A stretch of 64,000 bases of DNA from an uncultured Eisenbergiella sp. (lineage in GTDB: Bacteria; Bacillota; Clostridia; Lachnospirales; Lachnospiraceae): contig CANQVD010000015.1 of NCBI GenBank assembly GCA_947627215.1, positions 1-64,000 of the forward strand, in the 5' to 3' direction. The notes beneath the pieces are model-generated. The model was not told the origin of the DNA. It saw nothing but the letters and a program-made list of their open reading frames with translations, and did no database searches. Shown here piece by piece: positions 12,083 through 22,202 of this stretch (the first letter of the stretch is position 1; the number at the start of each line of letters is the position of its first letter). The translations under genes were made by a program, and so were the position numbers.

Positions 12083-12949
12083 ATGGAACAGATTAGAGCT
12101 TTTGCAGACGAGTACTTGATGTATTTCCAGCTCATCGACGTGTGGGACGTGATCGAGATCATCGTTCTGTCCGTCATCGTATACTATATGATGGTATTTA
12201 TCAGGGACACCCGCGCCTGGGCGCTGCTCAAGGGCGTGTTCCTGATCATCGTGTTTCTGCTGCTGGCGATGATTTTCCATATGGATACGATCCTCTGGCT
12301 TGCAAAGAGCGCGTTCCAGCTCGCGGCCATCGGCCTGATCGTGATCCTGCAGCCGGAGCTGCGGAAGGCGCTGGAGGAGCTGGGGAAAAAGAACTTCATC
12401 TCGACGGTTCTGCCGTTTGAGCTGAACCGGCAGGAGAGCGGGCTGTTTTCCGACCAGACGATCCGGGAGATCGTCAGGGGCTGCGTGTCGATGGGGAAGG
12501 TCAAGACCGGCGCGCTCATCGTGGTGGGGCAGAACGATTCGCTCACGGAGTATGAAAAGACCGGGATCGAAGTGGACGGGATCGTGACGAATCAGCTTCT
12601 GATCAATATTTTTGAAAAGAACACGCCGCTGCATGACGGCGCTGTTATCGTGCGCGGGGACCGGGTGACCTACGCCACCTGTTACCTGCCGCTGTCCGAC
12701 AATATGGAGCTGAGCAAGGAGCTGGGGACCAGACACCGGGCGGGAGTCGGCATTTCCGAGGTGACGGATTCCATGACAGTGATCGTTTCGGAGGAGACCG
12801 GAAAGATCAGCGTGGCCTATCAGGGAACGCTGGCCCGGGGACTGAGCGCGGCGGAGCTGGAGGAAAAGCTCCGTTCCATTCAGAATAAGACCGTGGAGGA
12901 CAAAAAGGAGCACAGGCGCTGGAAAGGACGGTCGCGGAATGAAAAATAA
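12083..12949 (+). CDS. cdaA: Diadenylate cyclase CdaA
   Basis: N-terminal TM helices, DAC domain motifs LHDGAVIV and GTRHRAGVGISE; followed by cdaR and glmM as in the conserved Firmicutes operon. Confidence 0.96.
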   Translation: MEQIRAFADEYLMYFQLIDVWDVIEIIVLSVIVYYMMVFIRDTRAWALLKGVFLIIVFLLLAMIFHMDTILWLAKSAFQLAAIGLIVILQPELRKALEELGKKNFISTVLPFELNRQESGLFSDQTIREIVRGCVSMGKVKTGALIVVGQNDSLTEYEKTGIEVDGIVTNQLLINIFEKNTPLHDGAVIVRGDRVTYATCYLPLSDNMELSKELGTRHRAGVGISEVTDSMTVIVSEETGKISVAYQGTLARGLSAAELEEKLRSIQNKTVEDKKEHRRWKGRSRNEK

Positions 12950-14240
12950 GCTGTTGCACAATCTGGGCCTGAAAATCATGGCGATCTTTTTTGCCGCCCT
13001 TGTCTGGATGATCGCCGGCAGCTTCAACGATCCGCTGCGGGACAGCGTATTTTACAATGTCCCCGTACAGTTGGTGAATACGGGAAGCATTACCCGGCAG
13101 GAAAAAACCTATGAGGTGCTCAACAATACGGGATATGTGCGGATCACGGTGATGGCGGCCAGCTCCGTTCTGGACGGCCTGACCCGGGATAATCTGGTGG
13201 TCCGCGCGGACTGCTCCAGGCTGACGGAGGAGGGAACGATCCCTATCGAGGTATCCCTCAACGATTCCGTTCTGGAGAACAACATCAAGAGCATTCAGGC
13301 GGATAAGGAATATGTGCAGTTGAACGTGGAAAATGCCAGCTCCAGACAGCTCACCATCAATGTGGTGAAGACCGGGACGCTGCCGGAGGGCTATATCACC
13401 GGAAGGACGGTCACGGAGTCCAATATGATGAGCATTTCCGGGCCGGAATCCGCAGTGGAGCAGGTGCGCCGCGCCGTGGTGGAGGTGTCCATGGATAATG
13501 TCACCTCCGACGTGGAGATCGTCGCCCAGATCCGTCTGCTGGATGCGGACGGCGCTGAGGTGGTCGATTCCAGCATCCGCAAGAGCATAGAGAACGTCAA
13601 GGTGACGGTTCCCGTCCTGTATACCAAGGAGGTGGCGATTTCCTATGAGATCAGCGGTACGGTGGCGGAGGGCTATGCGCTGAACGGCGTTTCGTCCGTC
13701 GAGCCGGCTACGGTCCTGATCGCGGGCAAGGAGAGCGATCTGGAGCGCGTGGAGGGAATCGAAATCCCCGCCTCCGAGCTGGATGTGACGGATGCCTCCG
13801 GTACGGTCACCAGGACCGTGGATATCCGGCGTTATCTGCCGGATGATGTGACGCTGGCGGGGACGGTATTCGACGGCCGCGTGACGCTGACGGCCGAAGT
13901 AGAGGCGATCCGGAGGAGAACGCTGAACATTCCGGAGGATGTCGTTCAGGTGCTCAATATCCCTGACGGGTGGCTCGCGGAGCTCGTGAGCGGCCAGAAC
14001 CTGAGACTTTCCCTTTCCGGCCTGCAGGCGGATCTGAACAAGATCACCGTGGAGAGCATCACGCCGCATACCAATGTCGCCACGCTGAGGGATGAGAACG
14101 GAGAGTTCACCCAGGGAGAGCAGCAGATCGAGATCCTGTTCGTGCTCCCGGGAACCGTGCGGCAGGAGGAAAGGGTCACGGCTTCGATCCGGCTGGTGCA
14201 GATTCAGGAGAACGTTTCGTCCGCAGGGGCGGAAGGATAA
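12939..14240 (+). CDS. cdaR: YbbR-domain CdaA regulatory protein
   Basis: Single N-terminal TM plus repeated YbbR-like domains; gene order cdaA-cdaR-glmM. Confidence 0.93.
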   Translation: MKNKLLHNLGLKIMAIFFAALVWMIAGSFNDPLRDSVFYNVPVQLVNTGSITRQEKTYEVLNNTGYVRITVMAASSVLDGLTRDNLVVRADCSRLTEEGTIPIEVSLNDSVLENNIKSIQADKEYVQLNVENASSRQLTINVVKTGTLPEGYITGRTVTESNMMSISGPESAVEQVRRAVVEVSMDNVTSDVEIVAQIRLLDADGAEVVDSSIRKSIENVKVTVPVLYTKEVAISYEISGTVAEGYALNGVSSVEPATVLIAGKESDLERVEGIEIPASELDVTDASGTVTRTVDIRRYLPDDVTLAGTVFDGRVTLTAEVEAIRRRTLNIPEDVVQVLNIPDGWLAELVSGQNLRLSLSGLQADLNKITVESITPHTNVATLRDENGEFTQGEQQIEILFVLPGTVRQEERVTASIRLVQIQENVSSAGAEG

Positions 14241-14290
14241 AGGAAAGGGCAGAAGGAGATCGGGAATCCCGATAAAGGAGGACGAAGAAA

Positions 14291-15640
14291 ATGGCCAGAA
14301 TGTTTGGCACGGACGGCGTGAGAGGTGTGGCCAATGAGGAGCTCACCCCGCTTCTGGCGATGCAGCTTGGGCAGGCCGGCGCATATGTTCTGACGAAGGA
14401 GAATAAGCATAAGCCCACGATCATGGTGGGATGCGATACCCGCATTTCCGGCGATATGCTGGCGCATGCGCTGATGGCGGGGATCTGCAGCGTGGGGGCG
14501 AACGCGGTTTATGTCGGCGTCCTGCCTACGCCCGCGATCGCATATCTGACGAAAAAGTACAAGGTGGAGGCCGGCGTCGTGATTTCGGCTTCCCATAATC
14601 CCATGGAATTTAACGGGATCAAATTCTTTGACGGGAATGGCTACAAGCTGCCCGACGCGCTGGAGGATGAGATCGAGGCGCTGATCCGGGGCGGGATGAA
14701 GGGGCTGGAGTTACCCACGGGCTCCGGCGTCGGCAAGGTGAAAAACCGCAGGGATGCCAGGGAGGAGTACATCAACCATGCGGTACAGGCGGTCCCGGTG
14801 GATCTCGGCAGCCTGAAGATCGTGGCGGACTGCGCGGAAGGGGCGGCCTATTATACCTCCATCGAAGCGCTCCGTCAGCTCGGCGCCAACGTGGTGGCGA
14901 TCCACAATCTGCCGGACGGGACCAACATCAACGCCAACTGCGGCTCCACCCACATGCAGGAGCTCCAGGCCCGCGTGGTCTTTGAAAAGGCGGACATCGG
15001 CCTGGCCTTTGACGGGGATGCGGACCGGCTGCTGGCGGTGGATGAGCTGGGAAATGTGGTGGACGGCGATCAGATCATGGCGATCGTCGGCGCGTATATG
15101 CGCGATAAGGGAAAACTGAAAAAGGATACCGTTGTAGTGACCGTCATGAGCAATCTGGGCTTCTTCCTGTTCGGGGAGAAGGAAGGGATCACGGTCGAAA
15201 AGACGAAGGTAGGGGACCGCTATGTGCTGGAGCGCATGCGTGAGATCGGCGCGAGCCTGGGCGGAGAGCAGTCCGGCCATATCATTTTCCTGGATGAGAA
15301 CACGACGGGCGACGGGCTTCTGTCCGCGCTTCACCTTCTGGAGGTCATGGTGGAGACCGGAAAGCCGCTGTCGGAGCTTTCGAAGATCATGACGGTACTG
15401 CCTCAGGCGCTGGTCAACGCGCCGGTGCCGAATCACCGGAAAGAGCATTACATGGAATATCCGGAGATCGCCGCGGCGATTGAAAGGCTGGAAAAGGAAT
15501 TTGCGGGAGAAGGGCGTGTTCTGATCCGTCCGTCCGGGACGGAGCCGAAGGTCCGCGTGATGATCGAAGGCAGGGATAAGGAGAAGATCGAGCAGGAGGC
15601 GCACAGGCTGGCGGATCTGATTCAGAATCTGCTCGTATGA
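14291..15640 (+). CDS. glmM: Phosphoglucosamine mutase
   Basis: MFGTDGVRGVANEELTP, VISASHNPMEFNGIKFF, DGDADR, RPSGTEPKVRVMIE. Confidence 0.97.
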   Translation: MARMFGTDGVRGVANEELTPLLAMQLGQAGAYVLTKENKHKPTIMVGCDTRISGDMLAHALMAGICSVGANAVYVGVLPTPAIAYLTKKYKVEAGVVISASHNPMEFNGIKFFDGNGYKLPDALEDEIEALIRGGMKGLELPTGSGVGKVKNRRDAREEYINHAVQAVPVDLGSLKIVADCAEGAAYYTSIEALRQLGANVVAIHNLPDGTNINANCGSTHMQELQARVVFEKADIGLAFDGDADRLLAVDELGNVVDGDQIMAIVGAYMRDKGKLKKDTVVVTVMSNLGFFLFGEKEGITVEKTKVGDRYVLERMREIGASLGGEQSGHIIFLDENTTGDGLLSALHLLEVMVETGKPLSELSKIMTVLPQALVNAPVPNHRKEHYMEYPEIAAAIERLEKEFAGEGRVLIRPSGTEPKVRVMIEGRDKEKIEQEAHRLADLIQNLLV

Positions 15641-15758
15641 CGAAAGCGGGCCGGGTCCGGAATGTGCCGCAGAGACGGCGGTCAGGGCGGGACGGTCTGC
15701 ATCGGGAACATATTTCGGGAATGATCTGTTATCATGAATGAGAGAGGAGGGAAGTCGG

Positions 15759-16022
15759 ATGGTACACCAGAGGGTGGTGATCAAAAATCCGACGGGACTG
15801 CATCTGCGCCCCGCGGGGATCCTTTGCAAGGAAGCGATTCAGCATAAAGCGCTCATCACTTTTAAGGTTCGGGAAAGCACCGCCAACGCCAAAAGCGTTC
15901 TGAGCGTACTCGGCGCCTGTGTGAAGTGCGGGGATGAGATCGAGCTCATCTGCGAGGGTGAAGATGAGCAGGAAGCGCTGGATGCGATGGTCGGGGCGAT
16001 CGAGAGCGGACTTGGAGAATAG
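15759..16022 (+). CDS. HPr family phosphocarrier protein
   Basis: ATG at 15759: MVHQRVVIKNPTGLHLRPAGILCKEA; active-site-like His before RPA and conserved Ser region (NAKSVLSVL). Confidence 0.9.
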   Translation: MVHQRVVIKNPTGLHLRPAGILCKEAIQHKALITFKVRESTANAKSVLSVLGACVKCGDEIELICEGEDEQEALDAMVGAIESGLGE

Positions 16023-16101
16023 GGCCCGGCGGATGTCCCGAAGGACGGGGAACCGGAGGCGGAGGTCCCGCCGCCCGGTCAGTCATGAAAAAAACGGTAT
16101 G

Positions 16102-16130
16102 TCAGCCCGGCGTGTTCCGGGCTGATTTTT
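16102..16130 (+). terminator. Rho-independent terminator after the HPr gene
   Basis: tcagcccgg-cgtgtt-ccgggctga followed by TTTTT. Confidence 0.85.
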
Positions 16131-16176
16131 CGGATGGCGCGAATTGGCATATCCGGGGGAAGGAACGGAGGATCGT

Positions 16177-17370
16177 ATGGAAAAACCGGCGGTCGCGGGC
16201 GGAACGCCCGTGCGGGATACGAAGATTTTTTACGGACATCAATATCTGGATGAGGCGGATTATCAGGCGGTGCTGGAGGTGCTGAAGAGCGATTATCTGA
16301 CCTGCGGGCCGAAGATCGCGGAGCTGGAGCAGAAGCTCTGCGCGCTCACCGGGGCGAAATACGCGGTGGCGGTGAGCAGCGATACGGCTGCTCTGCATAT
16401 CGCCTGCCTGGCGGCGGGAATCGGGGAAGGGGATGAGGTCATCACCACGCCCATCACCTTTGCGGCTTCCGCCAACTGTGTGCTTTACTGCGGCGCGCGG
16501 CCGGTTTTTGCGGATATCGACGATCGGACCTACAATATCGATCCGGAGAGCGTGCGCGCACATGTGACCCCGCGCACAAAGGCGGTGATCGCCGTGGATT
16601 ATACAGGACAGTCCGTGCGGCTGGACGAGCTGCGGGAGATCTGCCGGGCGCATGGCCTTTTGCTCATCACGGACAGCGCCCATTCCTGCGGAACCAAATA
16701 TAAGGGAAGGCCGGTGGGCTCCGTTGCGGACATGACGACGTTCAGTTTTCATCCCGTGAAGACCGTAACGGCCGGAGAGGGCGGCGCGGTGCTGACGAAC
16801 GATCCGGCTCTTTATGAAAGGCTGTCGCTGTTCCGGACCCACGGGATCACCCGGGACCCGAAGCGGATGAGCCGGGAGCCGGACGGCCCCTGGTATTATG
16901 AGATGGTGGACCTGGGCTATAATTACCGGATGACGGATATCCAGGCCGGCCTTCTGATCAGTCAACTGGACAAGCTGGACCGGTTCGTGCGCCGCAGGAG
17001 GGAGATTGTGAACCGTTATGACGACGCGTTCTCCCGGCTTCCGCAGGTGCGCGTGCAGGAGGAAATACCGGAATCCGACACCGCCCGTCACCTGTATATC
17101 CTGCGCATCCGGCCGGAACGGCTTTCCATTGACCGCAGGCAGTTCTTCGAGGCGCTGGCGGCGGAGAATATCTGCTGCAACGTGCATTATATCCCGGTCT
17201 ATTATTTCCCGCAGTACCAGAGGCTGGGATACCGGAGAGGGCTTTGCCCGAAGGCGGAGAAGCTGTACGAGGAGATCATCACCCTGCCGCTGTACTACGG
17301 GATGAGCGACCGGGATGTGGAGGATGTGATCGCCGCCGTGGAGAAGATCGCCGCGTATTATGCGGTGTGA
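16177..17370 (+). CDS. DegT/DnrJ/EryC1-type sugar aminotransferase, PseC-like
   Basis: ATG at 16177 with ggaacggagg RBS; MEKPAVAGGTPVRDTKIFYGHQYLDEADYQAVLEVLKSDYLTCGPKIAELE; PLP lysine in FSFHPVKTVTAGEGG. Confidence 0.85.
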   Translation: MEKPAVAGGTPVRDTKIFYGHQYLDEADYQAVLEVLKSDYLTCGPKIAELEQKLCALTGAKYAVAVSSDTAALHIACLAAGIGEGDEVITTPITFAASANCVLYCGARPVFADIDDRTYNIDPESVRAHVTPRTKAVIAVDYTGQSVRLDELREICRAHGLLLITDSAHSCGTKYKGRPVGSVADMTTFSFHPVKTVTAGEGGAVLTNDPALYERLSLFRTHGITRDPKRMSREPDGPWYYEMVDLGYNYRMTDIQAGLLISQLDKLDRFVRRRREIVNRYDDAFSRLPQVRVQEEIPESDTARHLYILRIRPERLSIDRRQFFEALAAENICCNVHYIPVYYFPQYQRLGYRRGLCPKAEKLYEEIITLPLYYGMSDRDVEDVIAAVEKIAAYYAV

Positions 17371-17391
17371 GGGAGCGGAGGGAAAACGCGG

Positions 17392-18609
17392 ATGAATGAG
17401 AATGCTTATCCGACGCCGTATTTTTTGATAGATGAAAAGCAGTTAGCGGCGGATTTCTCCATGCTGGAGGAGGCGCTGCGGACCTCCTGGCCCAATTACC
17501 GGATCGGGTACTCCTTTAAAACCAATTCCCTTCCGTGGCTGGTCACCTTTTTCAGGGCCAGGAATGTGATGGCCGAGGTGGTCTCGGACGACGAATACGC
17601 GCTCGCCTCCCGCCTGGGATTTCAGGACTGCGGAATCGTCTATAACGGTCCGGTAAAAAAACGGGACTCCTTTCAGCGGGTGCTGCTGGCCGGCGGCATC
17701 GTGAACCTGGACGGACGCCGGGAACTGGACTGGCTGGAGGAGATCAGCGGGGCGAATGCGGACAGAAGGCTGGAGGTGGGCGTCCGTGTGAATTTCGATC
17801 TGGAAAGGCTGTGCCCCGGGCAGACGACCATGGGCGAGGCGGGCGGACGTTTTGGCTTCAGCTATGAGAACGGCGCATTTGCCGCCGCGGTGGAACGGAT
17901 CGGAAGGCTGCCCAATGTGAGGATCGCGGGCCTGCATCTGCATTCGAGCAGCAAGACCAGGAGCGTGGCCGTGTTCGAGGCCATCGCCGGGATGGCGTGC
18001 CGCCTGAAGCGGGAATTTGGACTGACGCTTTCCTATGTGGATTTGGGAGGGGGTTATTGCGGCGGGCTCCCCGGAAGGCCGCAGTATCCCGATTATTTCC
18101 CCGCCGTGGCGAAGGTCCTTTCCGCGGAATTTGATCCTGCGGAGACCGCGCTGGTCGTGGAGCCGGGCATCTCTCTGCTGTCCAAGGCAACGGTCTATGT
18201 TACCAGCGTGGTGGATGTCCGGGATATCGGGCGGGAAAGATATCTGATCACGGACGGCAGCCGTTTTCACATCGATCCCACCATGATCAAGCATTCCTAT
18301 CTGTTTCATCTGGAGCTGGGAGAGGGGGCGCGCGGCAGGCTGGCCCGCCAGTGCGTATCCGGCTTTTCCTGCATGGAGGTGGACCGGCTGTTTGAATATG
18401 AGGACGGTCCGGAGCTGCGGGAAGGGGATCGGATCGTCTATGAGAACGTGGGCGGTTATACGATGAGCCTGAGCCCTCTGTTCATTCAGTATTTTCCGGA
18501 TGTTTACATCCGGCGGGAGGGAAAGCTTCTGAAGGTGCGGGAGCACTGGACGCCGGAGGAATATATGGCCGGCAGTTATCTGTACGGAGAGGAAAAGGGG
18601 AAGCGCTGA
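17392..18609 (+). CDS. PLP-dependent decarboxylase (DapDC/ODC fold type III family)
   Basis: GYSFKTNS lysine motif, HLHSSSKTR, VDLGGGYCGG, VVEPGISLL, YENVGGYTMS. Confidence 0.88.
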   Translation: MNENAYPTPYFLIDEKQLAADFSMLEEALRTSWPNYRIGYSFKTNSLPWLVTFFRARNVMAEVVSDDEYALASRLGFQDCGIVYNGPVKKRDSFQRVLLAGGIVNLDGRRELDWLEEISGANADRRLEVGVRVNFDLERLCPGQTTMGEAGGRFGFSYENGAFAAAVERIGRLPNVRIAGLHLHSSSKTRSVAVFEAIAGMACRLKREFGLTLSYVDLGGGYCGGLPGRPQYPDYFPAVAKVLSAEFDPAETALVVEPGISLLSKATVYVTSVVDVRDIGRERYLITDGSRFHIDPTMIKHSYLFHLELGEGARGRLARQCVSGFSCMEVDRLFEYEDGPELREGDRIVYENVGGYTMSLSPLFIQYFPDVYIRREGKLLKVREHWTPEEYMAGSYLYGEEKGKR

Positions 18610-18661
18610 CCTTTTGGAGATTGCCGGAAGGATCGGGCGGAAGACAGGAGGAAGGTTTTTC

Positions 18662-19636
18662 ATGACGGTCTTGATACTGAGCTGCGGGACCCGCTGTAAG
18701 CTGGTGCGTTTTTTTCAGGAGACCCTGCGCGGCCGGACGGAGGGCGGACGGGTGATCGCGGCGGACGCAAGTCCCTGGGCGCCTGCGCTCTATGAGGCGG
18801 ACGCCTATTATCTCGTTCCCCCGATCTCGGATCCGGGATATCCGGAGCGCATTCTGGAAATCTGCCGGAAGGAAGGGGTGAACGCCCTTCTGCCGCTGCT
18901 GGAGGATGAACTGGAGCTGATGGCGGAAAACAGGGAGCTGTTTGAGAGGCAGGGAATCACGGTCCTGGTGTCCGGGGCGGAAACGGTGGCGCTGTGCAGG
19001 GATAAATACCGGTTTTTCCGGCATCTGACGGCCCATGGCATTCCGGTTCTGCCGACCTGCGTAAGCCTGGAGGCGTTTTGGGAGGCGAGGGCGGCCGGGG
19101 AAATGGACTTCCCCGTGTTTGTCAAGCCCGTGAACGGCTGCGGCAGCGTCGGCGTCAGCCGGGTGGAAAATGACGCGCTGCTGCGGGCGCTCTGGGAAAG
19201 CAGTCCGGAGCCGCTGCTGATCCAGCAGTTCGCGCAGGGCGAGGAGATCGGCGCGGATATTTATGTGGATCTGATTTCGCACAGGCCCGTAGCCGTATTC
19301 ACGAAGAAAAAGGTGCGGATGCGCGCCGGGGAGACGGAGAAGTCGGTTTCCTTCCGGGATCCGGCGCTGTTTTCTCTGATCTGCCGGACGGCGGACGTCC
19401 TGGCCCTGCGGGGACCGGCGGACATGGATCTGTTCCGGATCGGCGGGGCGTATTACGTTTCCGAGGTCAATCCCCGTTTCGGCGGCGGCTATCCGCATGC
19501 CTGGCACTGCGGCGTGAATTTCCCGGCCCTGATCCTCCGCAATCTGACAGGAATCGGGAATCCCGAGGCGGTGGGGGATTATGAGGAGGGGCTCTGCATG
19601 ATGAAGTATTCGGACGAAACGGTGCGCAGGCTTTAA
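18662..19636 (+). CDS. ATP-grasp domain carboxylate-amine ligase-like protein
   Basis: ATG at 18662; DFPVFVKPVNGCGSVGVSRV, LIQQFAQGEEIGADIYVD, EVNPRFGGGYP. Confidence 0.87.
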   Translation: MTVLILSCGTRCKLVRFFQETLRGRTEGGRVIAADASPWAPALYEADAYYLVPPISDPGYPERILEICRKEGVNALLPLLEDELELMAENRELFERQGITVLVSGAETVALCRDKYRFFRHLTAHGIPVLPTCVSLEAFWEARAAGEMDFPVFVKPVNGCGSVGVSRVENDALLRALWESSPEPLLIQQFAQGEEIGADIYVDLISHRPVAVFTKKKVRMRAGETEKSVSFRDPALFSLICRTADVLALRGPADMDLFRIGGAYYVSEVNPRFGGGYPHAWHCGVNFPALILRNLTGIGNPEAVGDYEEGLCMMKYSDETVRRL

Positions 19637-19710
19637 AGGCCGCGGCGCAGGCGGGGATACGTCGGAGGCGGATGCCGGGAAAGGCGGCGGGAGGAACGCC
19701 GGACATAAAC

Positions 19711-19757
19711 GGAAACAAAAACAGGGACAAAAACAGGGACAAAAACAGAAACAAAAA
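19711..19757. repeat. Short A-rich tandem repeat, ~12-bp unit acaaaaacaggg
   Basis: ggaaacaaaaacagggacaaaaacagggacaaaaacagaaacaaaaag. Confidence 0.8.
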
Positions 19758-19758
19758 G

Positions 19759-19803
19759 AAGGGCCGGAATACCATGCCTGAGGCGGCGTGATATCCGGCC
19801 CTT
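19759..19803. terminator. Bidirectional terminator between convergent genes
   Basis: aagggccgga ... tccggccctt inverted repeat between the ATP-grasp gene (+) and the DUF3048 gene (-). Confidence 0.65.
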
Positions 19804-19865
19804 TCTGATAAGGGTGCGAAACCGTCTGACCCGGAGCGGATATGACAGGCTCCGGAGCGGAAAGC

Positions 19866-21056
19866 TTACTCCACGTTGAATTTCTTATCGTGCTCCACGA
19901 TGCAGATATTGGTCTTGCCGGTGTTGAGCTCGATTTCGTTGCCGTTGTCGTCGTAATATCTGGTGGCGCCGTAATCGCTGGTCTTGTCCCAGGTCACGTG
20001 GATGCCCCTGCCGTCGGTGAAATAATAGCCGTCGGTCAGGTGGTCGCCGTTGGACTGGTCATGGCACTGGAAGCTCAGGTAGCCGTTGGCGTCCCTGGTC
20101 TCATAGTAGGTGAACTGGACCAGCACGTTTTTGAAGGCAAGCTGTTCATTGTTGGCGCCGTCAATATGCTTCTGGTCGCCCTTCTGCATGCCCTGGAATC
20201 TGTAGTACAGGCCGTCGTCCGCGTTGTATTCGAAGTAGGTCTTGGTGATCCGGTACGCGTCCGCCAGATCGATCTTGTTGGCGGTAAAGGCGGAATCCCC
20301 GTACTGCTCCAGCGTGTTTTCACCGGAGGCGAACTGGAAGTGGTCGCCCGTATAATTCTCGGTGTAGGTCTCGGAGTAGCCGAGCTTGCTGATGGCGGAG
20401 GCGACGAGCTCACCGCTGGTATAGGCATTGTGCGGCGCGGAACGGTCGCTGGTGCGGAAGAGATAGGAATCCACCAGACCCTTGTTTTCCTTTTTGTCAT
20501 TCGCCATCGTGACGCCGGTGATATTGTCGGTGGTCGGATCGTTGATGATGGGGAGGATATAGAAGGGACCGCCCGCGTGGCAGTAGATGGCATCCCATTC
20601 CTTCGCCCAGTATACGTAATAGTCGCGGCAGCTCCGGATGTTGCCGATGCGCTCCAGATTCCTCCAGTCCTTGAAGACGGCCATCAGTCTGGTCATGCTG
20701 CCTTCCACGTTGCACTCATACAGGATATCCGCCTGGGAGATGCCGTACTGGGGCAGACAGGCGTTCTCATTGGGGATCATGACCGCGATGGGGCGCTGCT
20801 GGGCCAGGTCGCCGCTGATCCATTCGTTGGTGAGAGGGCTGCGTACCATGCCTTCCTCGGGAGGCGTATCCTCGTCCGGCGCCTGTGTCTCGGGAACGCT
20901 CTCCGTTTCCGGAGGAGCGGTCTCCGCCGGGGCGGCCTGCGTCTCCACCTGGTTGACGGCCATGGTCTCAACGGGCGCCGGGTCCTTTTTGCCGCAGCCG
21001 GTGAGCGAAGCGGCGGCGAGAATGCCGGTCAGCGCAAGTACAGCCAGTTTTTTCAT
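19866..21056 (-). CDS. DUF3048 (YerB-like) lipoprotein
   Basis: MKKLAVLALTGILAAASLTGCGKK lipobox; RPIAVMIPNENACLPQYGISQADILYECNVEGSMTRLMAVF typical of DUF3048. Confidence 0.9.
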   Translation of the reverse strand: MKKLAVLALTGILAAASLTGCGKKDPAPVETMAVNQVETQAAPAETAPPETESVPETQAPDEDTPPEEGMVRSPLTNEWISGDLAQQRPIAVMIPNENACLPQYGISQADILYECNVEGSMTRLMAVFKDWRNLERIGNIRSCRDYYVYWAKEWDAIYCHAGGPFYILPIINDPTTDNITGVTMANDKKENKGLVDSYLFRTSDRSAPHNAYTSGELVASAISKLGYSETYTENYTGDHFQFASGENTLEQYGDSAFTANKIDLADAYRITKTYFEYNADDGLYYRFQGMQKGDQKHIDGANNEQLAFKNVLVQFTYYETRDANGYLSFQCHDQSNGDHLTDGYYFTDGRGIHVTWDKTSDYGATRYYDDNGNEIELNTGKTNICIVEHDKKFNVE

Positions 21057-21127
21057 ACATTATCCTCACTTTCTGCTGATTTATCTTTTCAACCGTGAAA
21101 ATGTCGTTGACATGTCTATACCCGTTC

Positions 21128-21156
21128 ATTATACCGTAGCGCGAAAAATTTGTCAC
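21128..21156 (-). promoter_or_regulatory. Sigma-A promoter for the DUF3048 lipoprotein gene
   Basis: Minus strand GTGACA - 17 nt - TATAAT. Confidence 0.65.
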
Positions 21157-21350
21157 TACTTAAAATTACTTTTTTGTCCGGAAAATGGGAAGGATGGTGG
21201 TAAAAGGAGAAAATGTGTGATACAATTCTTTTCGGAAACGGCGGACGACCGTTTGTGCCGGAGCGTCACAAACGGCCCTGATGGCAGATGGGACCGCATT
21301 CGCGGATTTTCCATCGCCCGCCGCGCAAACGCTCCGGAATGGAGACTCTT

Positions 21351-22202
21351 ATGAAGAATATCATTGTGACGGGCTGCAACGGCCAGCTTGGCCGGGCGGT
21401 CAACGCGTTTTACCGGGACCGGCAGGATCTGCATTTTGTCAATACGGATGTGGGAGAGCTGGATATCACCGATATCGACGCGGTGCTGAAGCTGGCGCGG
21501 GAGGTGAAGCCCTACGCGATCGTCAACTGTGCGGCCCATACGGGGGTCGATGCGTGCGAGACGCAGTATGAGAAGGCGTTCGCGATCAACGCCATCGGTC
21601 CCCGCAATCTGGCCATCGCTTCCCGGGAGACGGGTGCGAAGCTGGTGCATATTTCCACGGACTATGTGTTTGACGGGAAGGGGACGCGTCCCTATGTGGA
21701 GACGGACCCGACCGGCCCGCAGGGCGCTTACGGCTCCACCAAGCTGGCGGGAGAGGAATTCGTGAAGCAGTTCGCGGACAGATTTTTCATTCTGCGCACG
21801 GCATGGCTGTACGGCGACGGGAAAAATTTCGTGAAGACGATGCTGCGGCTTTCCGAAAACGGCGGAAAGGTCCGCGTGGTGGGCGATCAGTTCGGCTCTC
21901 CCACCAGTGCCGCGGAGCTGGCCAGGGCCGTCGATGCGGTTTTGTTTTCCGATAATTACGGTCTGTTTCACGCTACCTGCGAGGGGAGCTGCAACTGGGC
22001 GGATTTCGCGAAGGAGATTTTCCGGCTGGCGGGAAAGGACACGGAGGTGGAGGCCATCACCACGGAAGCGTACGGGGCGCCCGCGCCCAGACCGGTATAT
22101 TCGGTGCTGGATAACCGGATGTTCCGCCTGACCACGCGCTTTTCCTTTGCGGACTGGCATGACGCGCTCACGATCTATCTGAAAGAGCTGGGATATGAAT
22201 AA
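21351..22202 (+). CDS. rfbD: dTDP-4-dehydrorhamnose reductase
   Basis: MKNIIVTGCNGQLGRAVN, STDYVFDGKGTRPYVETDPTGPQGAYGSTKLAGE, RTAWLYG. Confidence 0.92.
   Translation: MKNIIVTGCNGQLGRAVNAFYRDRQDLHFVNTDVGELDITDIDAVLKLAREVKPYAIVNCAAHTGVDACETQYEKAFAINAIGPRNLAIASRETGAKLVHISTDYVFDGKGTRPYVETDPTGPQGAYGSTKLAGEEFVKQFADRFFILRTAWLYGDGKNFVKTMLRLSENGGKVRVVGDQFGSPTSAAELARAVDAVLFSDNYGLFHATCEGSCNWADFAKEIFRLAGKDTEVEAITTEAYGAPAPRPVYSVLDNRMFRLTTRFSFADWHDALTIYLKELGYE

Noticed and set aside
11396-13027. 543-aa minus-strand ORF across the cdaA region
   Set aside because: Antisense shadow over two or three well-supported plus-strand genes.
19842-21098. 418-aa plus-strand ORF opposite the DUF3048 lipoprotein
   Set aside because: Minus-strand product has signal peptide, lipobox and family motifs; plus ORF is shadow sequence.
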